Position numbers and translations under genes: made by a program. DNA of 7,775 nucleotides from Thermoprotei archaeon (lineage in GTDB: Archaea > Thermoproteota > Methanomethylicia > Nezhaarchaeales > WYZ-LMO8): the NCBI GenBank assembly GCA_003650865.1, contig QMSN01000044.1, positions 1 to 7,775 on the forward strand, read 5' to 3'. The notes below the pieces were generated by a model, which was not told the origin of the DNA, did not search any database, and worked only from the letters and a program-made list of their open reading frames with translations. Shown here one piece after another: positions 5,329-7,775 of this stretch (position 1 is the first letter of the stretch; each line of letters starts with the position of its first letter).

Positions 5329-6162
5329 ATGCTCGGGATCCCCATAGTTCAGGTTGAGCCCACAAATCACTGCAATAGGGACTGCGACATATGCATGAGG
5401 AGGAGCCAGAGTAGGGCTCTCGGCTTCATGGATCTAGAGGGCTTCAAGGCCTTCGTGGACTTGAACAAGCCGAGCTACATAGGCTTCCACGGGTGGGGTG
5501 AGCCTCTTCTGCATAGAGGTATAGTCAGCATGGTGGCCTACGCCTCCTCAAGGGGCTCTGTGACTAGCCTAATAACTAATGGGACTCTCTTAAGTGAGGA
5601 GCTTGCTGAGGAGCTGTTTAAGTCTGGGCTTAGGGAGCTCGTCTTTGGCGTCTACAGGTTTAAGATGCTTGAGGAGGTTTCAAGCAAAATAGCCTTAGCC
5701 GTCGGCTTGAAGGAGCGCTTGAGGGTTAAGAGGCCTAAGATAGTCGTCGACGTAACGGTCTACGAGGACAATAGAAGTGAGATCCTCGACTTGGTCAGGG
5801 AGGCTGCTAATCTCGGGGTTGAAGCGATCAACATGCACAGGATCTTCAACCTCCACGACCCCAGACATAGAGCTCTAAGTCCACTTGAAGAGCAAGAGCT
5901 ATTCGATGAGGTTAAGAGGTTGTCGAGGAGCTTGAAGTTTGAGGTCGTGCTGCCTAAGAGGCACGAGTTCCCCTGTAGAATAGCTAGGTACAGCGTCTTC
6001 GTGACTTGGGACTTCAAGGTGACACCCTGCTGCTTCCTCTACAACGAGGTTTTAGCTGAGGGGCCTCACGTCAAGCTGAAGGAGCTGGCTAAGTCGAGGG
6101 CCTACAAGGAGTTCCTGAGTAGAGGTGGCCTAAACCCCACGTGTAGTAGATGCATAATATGA
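5329..6162 (+). CDS. Radical SAM protein with SPASM/twitch-like C-terminal cysteines
   Basis: This 277-residue enzyme has the radical SAM cluster motif CX3CX2C at Cys15, Cys19 and Cys22 (NHCNRDCDIC), which binds the 4Fe-4S cluster that cleaves S-adenosylmethionine. The GWGEP motif at 55-59 is the usual SAM-binding strand, followed by LITNGTLLS at 81-89. The C-terminal part has Cys216, a VTPCC pair at 234-235, and CSRC at 272-275. This pattern of a twitch or small SPASM domain suggests one auxiliary Fe-S cluster. Such enzymes often modify ribosomal peptides or small cofactor precursors. The ATG follows GAGGT by six bases. It sits between the 55-residue peptide gene and a membrane protein gene, whose ribosome site overlaps this stop codon, so the three look co-expressed. 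The substrate is unknown. It could also be a cofactor-maturation enzyme unrelated to the peptide. Confidence 0.85.
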   Translation: MLGIPIVQVEPTNHCNRDCDICMRRSQSRALGFMDLEGFKAFVDLNKPSYIGFHGWGEPLLHRGIVSMVAYASSRGSVTSLITNGTLLSEELAEELFKSGLRELVFGVYRFKMLEEVSSKIALAVGLKERLRVKRPKIVVDVTVYEDNRSEILDLVREAANLGVEAINMHRIFNLHDPRHRALSPLEEQELFDEVKRLSRSLKFEVVLPKRHEFPCRIARYSVFVTWDFKVTPCCFLYNEVLAEGPHVKLKELAKSRAYKEFLSRGGLNPTCSRCII

Positions 6163-6166
6163 GGTG
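6161..6166 (+). promoter_or_regulatory. Ribosome binding site overlapping the radical SAM stop codon
   Basis: GAGGTG overlaps the TGA stop of the radical SAM gene (6160-6162) and ends six bases before ATG 6173. It fixes the start of the membrane protein and indicates coupled translation. Confidence 0.65.
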
Positions 6167-6172
6167 TTGATC

Positions 6173-6721
6173 ATGGACAGGTTTGCTCTTGTAGCCATAT
6201 TCGCATCAGCCTTGGCGAGCACACTTCTCAACATGCTGCTCCCGCTAAGGGAGTTCTTAAAGGCTCTCGGTTTTCCCGGGCCAGCTGGAGGCATGGCTCT
6301 GCTAGGAGGTTTCATATTCACGTTTTGGATAGTCCTCGCCCACTTAGCCTCAGGCTGTAGGAGGCTCACCGCATTATCAACAGCCCTACTGATACCCGCC
6401 TTCTCGCTCCTAGTCTCCCCTTGGTATGGAGTTGTCGACCCGCCTTGGTTCGGGGTCTACGGCATAATAGCCTTTGCATTCGCCGGCCTCGTGGTTGAGC
6501 TTGCCTGTAGGCGTGGAGTCGACTTAAAGGCTCTAGTCCTCGGAGGAGGATTCTCAAACACATTGTGCCTAGCCGTAACCCTCCTAGCCATAGGCCTACA
6601 CACGAGCATTTGGCCGCCAAGCTGGTTTGCACCTATAAGCCTCCTATCAGCATTCACGTCGGGGGCCCTAGGCTCTCTCCTAGCTCTAGCCTTGAGGAGA
6701 GCTTGGCCAACTCACGAGTAG
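6173..6721 (+). CDS. Six-helix integral membrane protein, ECF S-component-like
   Basis: This 182-residue hydrophobic protein has about six membrane helices, at roughly 4-25, 37-60, 64-84, 91-111, 119-143 and 152-175. A conserved-looking GFPGPAGG turn (33-40) lies before helix 2. Size, helix number and the Pro/Gly-rich entry into helix 2 resemble substrate-binding S-components of energy-coupling-factor transporters, but I see no decisive motif and no ATPase or T-component gene nearby. ATG 6173 is chosen because GAGGTG (6161-6166) overlaps the upstream TGA and lies six bases before it. A TTG at 6164 is inside that site. It is translationally coupled to the radical SAM gene, so it may export, import or give immunity to that enzyme's product or substrate. 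These roles are inferred from context. Confidence 0.75.
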   Translation: MDRFALVAIFASALASTLLNMLLPLREFLKALGFPGPAGGMALLGGFIFTFWIVLAHLASGCRRLTALSTALLIPAFSLLVSPWYGVVDPPWFGVYGIIAFAFAGLVVELACRRGVDLKALVLGGGFSNTLCLAVTLLAIGLHTSIWPPSWFAPISLLSAFTSGALGSLLALALRRAWPTHE

Positions 6722-6726
6722 CTCAA

Positions 6727-6748
6727 GCAAGTATAAAGCAAGTATAAA
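6727..6748. repeat. Tandem 11-bp repeat in the convergent gap
   Basis: GCAAGTATAAA occurs twice back to back (6727-6737 and 6738-6748). On the minus strand these read as two T-rich stretches, each a T-run followed by ATAC, downstream of the FmdE-like gene. They probably duplicate the terminator T-run rather than form a mobile-element footprint. Confidence 0.5.
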
Positions 6749-6775
6749 AGAGGTGGGAGGAGCTTCAGCTCTCCC
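6738..6775 (-). terminator. Hairpin plus T-run terminator of the FmdE-like gene
   Basis: GGGAGGAGCT (6755-6764) pairs with AGCTCTCCC (6767-6775) with one bulged G. It overlaps the gene's stop codon, and its tight two-base loop probably opens the innermost pairs. On the minus strand it is followed by TTTTATAC and a repeat of it. It resembles the terminators after the other two minus-strand genes. Confidence 0.5.
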
Positions 6776-7775
6776 TAGAGGACTTAGCCTTTCTCACCTT
6801 AACTGCTGATACAGCTGCCACCACGACTATAGCTGCCACTAGAACTCCTATGACGACGTACATCCACTCCGGGATGACCGCTACGACCTCAGTTGCAGGA
6901 GTCTCAGCTCCTCCACTGCTAGTCTGAGGTGGGCTCATGAGGCCTATCTCGACGTATGGGTTTACTCCAGCTGTGCTAAGGGCATTGAGCTCAGATGAGC
7001 TGTTAACCTGGAACTCCTTGACGACAGATATGAACTCCTCAGGCTTATCTAAGTAGTCTAGCAGGTCTAGGTCCACCTTGAGCCTAGCGTACCACCACTC
7101 GTAGCTGTCGAACTTCTTAAACCAAGACCTCTCAACTCCACAGACACTGCAAGCCTTATCCCAGTCGAACGTTAAGACAACAGCGTCACCCCTATCCTCA
7201 CTTCGATCCCACCTCACATAGATGCCAGCTACTGGAGGAAGCTGCTCACTCTGCTCTTTGCTTAGCATCATGACCCTCATCCTCCTCTTGCCGACTGTGG
7301 AGTCGTAGACGGCTTGAAAGGCGTCATCCTTACACCAAGGTGGAACCGCTAGTATAACGTAGTACTGGCTTGAGCTCTCTATAGGTAGAACCTCGTCTAG
7401 GTACCTCATTATCAGTATGCCACTCGTAAGCCCAGGGCAGATGTGGTTGTGGAGCTCAGCGGCCTGAAGGAGCTCGTAGGGCATCCCCTTATCCCAGCAG
7501 GCGGCTATCGTCATGATCGAGAACTCGTTGCCCCCAAACACCTTGCTCTCCATCTTCTCATGCCAAGACTCAGGGTTGCTTAACAGGTTGCTGTAGTGGA
7601 TGTTCTCCATGGAGACCTTGGAGAAGAGCTCGTCGTCTGAGAGGCTCATGAAGCTCTCCTGGACAGAGCTCTTGTCAGAAGCTGACATCCACATCTCCAT
7701 GTACTGCTCCAGCACGCCACTGTCAACCTCGATGTATACGCATTCGCCAGACCCCTTACGATAGAAAGCAAACCA
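6765..7775 (-). CDS. Membrane-anchored FmdE-family protein (5' end beyond the window)
   Basis: The frame is open to the window edge, giving at least 336 residues. A GTG at 7715 lies 20 codons inside, but the upstream codons read as ordinary protein (KGSGECVYIEVDSG), so the true start is outside. Numbering from that GTG, residues ~85-195 match the FmdE fold named after formylmethanofuran dehydrogenase subunit E. They carry ELHNHICPGL (87-96) with the metal-binding-type His/Cys set, a second block WCKDDAFQAV with Cys128, and a GKRRMRV stretch (142-148). CSVC follows at 189-192. The usual C-terminal zinc ribbon is absent. Instead there is a Ser/Thr/Pro-rich linker (~260-278), one membrane helix (~284-307) and a basic tail, so the domain probably sits outside the cell membrane. 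Metal binding is family knowledge; its role is unknown, and nothing here shows a formylmethanofuran dehydrogenase complex. Confidence 0.75.
   Translation of the reverse strand, partial: WFAFYRKGSGECVYIEVDSGVLEQYMEMWMSASDKSSVQESFMSLSDDELFSKVSMENIHYSNLLSNPESWHEKMESKVFGGNEFSIMTIAACWDKGMPYELLQAAELHNHICPGLTSGILIMRYLDEVLPIESSSQYYVILAVPPWCKDDAFQAVYDSTVGKRRMRVMMLSKEQSEQLPPVAGIYVRWDRSEDRGDAVVLTFDWDKACSVCGVERSWFKKFDSYEWWYARLKVDLDLLDYLDKPEEFISVVKEFQVNSSSELNALSTAGVNPYVEIGLMSPPQTSSGGAETPATEVVAVIPEWMYVVIGVLVAAIVVVAAVSAVKVRKAKSSRES

Noticed and set aside
6164..6172. TTG 6164 as the start of the membrane protein
   Set aside because: It lies within the GAGGTG ribosome site; ATG 6173 has the six-base spacing seen elsewhere.
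6130..6657. Several minus-strand open frames opposite the six-helix membrane protein
   Set aside because: They lack ribosome sites and recognisable domains, while the plus strand gives a clean six-helix protein.
1..7775. CRISPR arrays, tRNA or rRNA genes, insertion sequences and attachment sites
   Set aside because: I saw no spaced repeat series, no tRNA T-loop outside coding sequence, no transposase and no flanking direct repeat at the tail-module edge.

Overview
The window looks like a piece of a thermophilic archaeal chromosome. The evidence is heavy AGG/AGA arginine usage, Shine-Dalgarno sites built on a GGTG core, TTTAAA-like TATA boxes, short T-run terminators, a PQQ-type beta-propeller surface protein with a single C-proximal membrane anchor, and an FmdE-family protein of the kind common in methanogen-related and other anaerobic archaea. 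The exact lineage cannot be read from the sequence.

Region by region: (1) Bases 1-2274, plus strand, hold the tail end of a contractile-tail-like module. It has a baseplate wedge/gpI-like protein, an unrecognised protein with an N-terminal coiled coil, and a tail-terminator-like protein. They are packed with gaps of 10-20 bases and belong to a tailed provirus or an extracellular contractile injection system whose remainder lies upstream of the window. (2) Bases 2270-2458 hold a start-less, amber-interrupted, helix-rich reading frame, probably a relic. It ends inside a perfect 13-bp hairpin that also carries the stop codon of the opposing gene. (3) Bases 2474-4923, minus strand, hold a small winged-helix protein gene followed by a secreted and anchored PQQ-propeller protein. 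The latter carries an Ig-like domain, a membrane segment, a second Ig-like domain and two zinc ribbons. A 9-bp inverted repeat flanks the likely TATA box of the propeller gene. (4) Bases 5122-6721, plus strand, hold a compact cassette: a 55-residue, strongly cationic, acid-free hydrophobic peptide; a radical SAM protein with a SPASM/twitch-like cysteine tail; and a six-helix membrane protein resembling ECF S-components. (5) Bases 6765-7775, minus strand, hold an FmdE-family protein with a C-terminal membrane anchor, cut by the window end.

The most notable candidate for an undescribed system is the cassette at 5122-6721. A short peptide lies directly upstream of a peptide-modifying-type radical SAM enzyme and a transporter-like membrane protein, which is the layout of a ribosomally made, modified peptide pathway. 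The gap between peptide and enzyme holds a T-run and an inverted repeat that could hide the enzyme's ribosome-binding site, which would make far more peptide than enzyme. Peptide modification is inference; gene order, peptide composition and repeats are seen directly.

A useful regularity is that several genes show a GAGGTG-like site exactly six bases before the start codon. It was used here to choose starts and to find the 55-residue gene.
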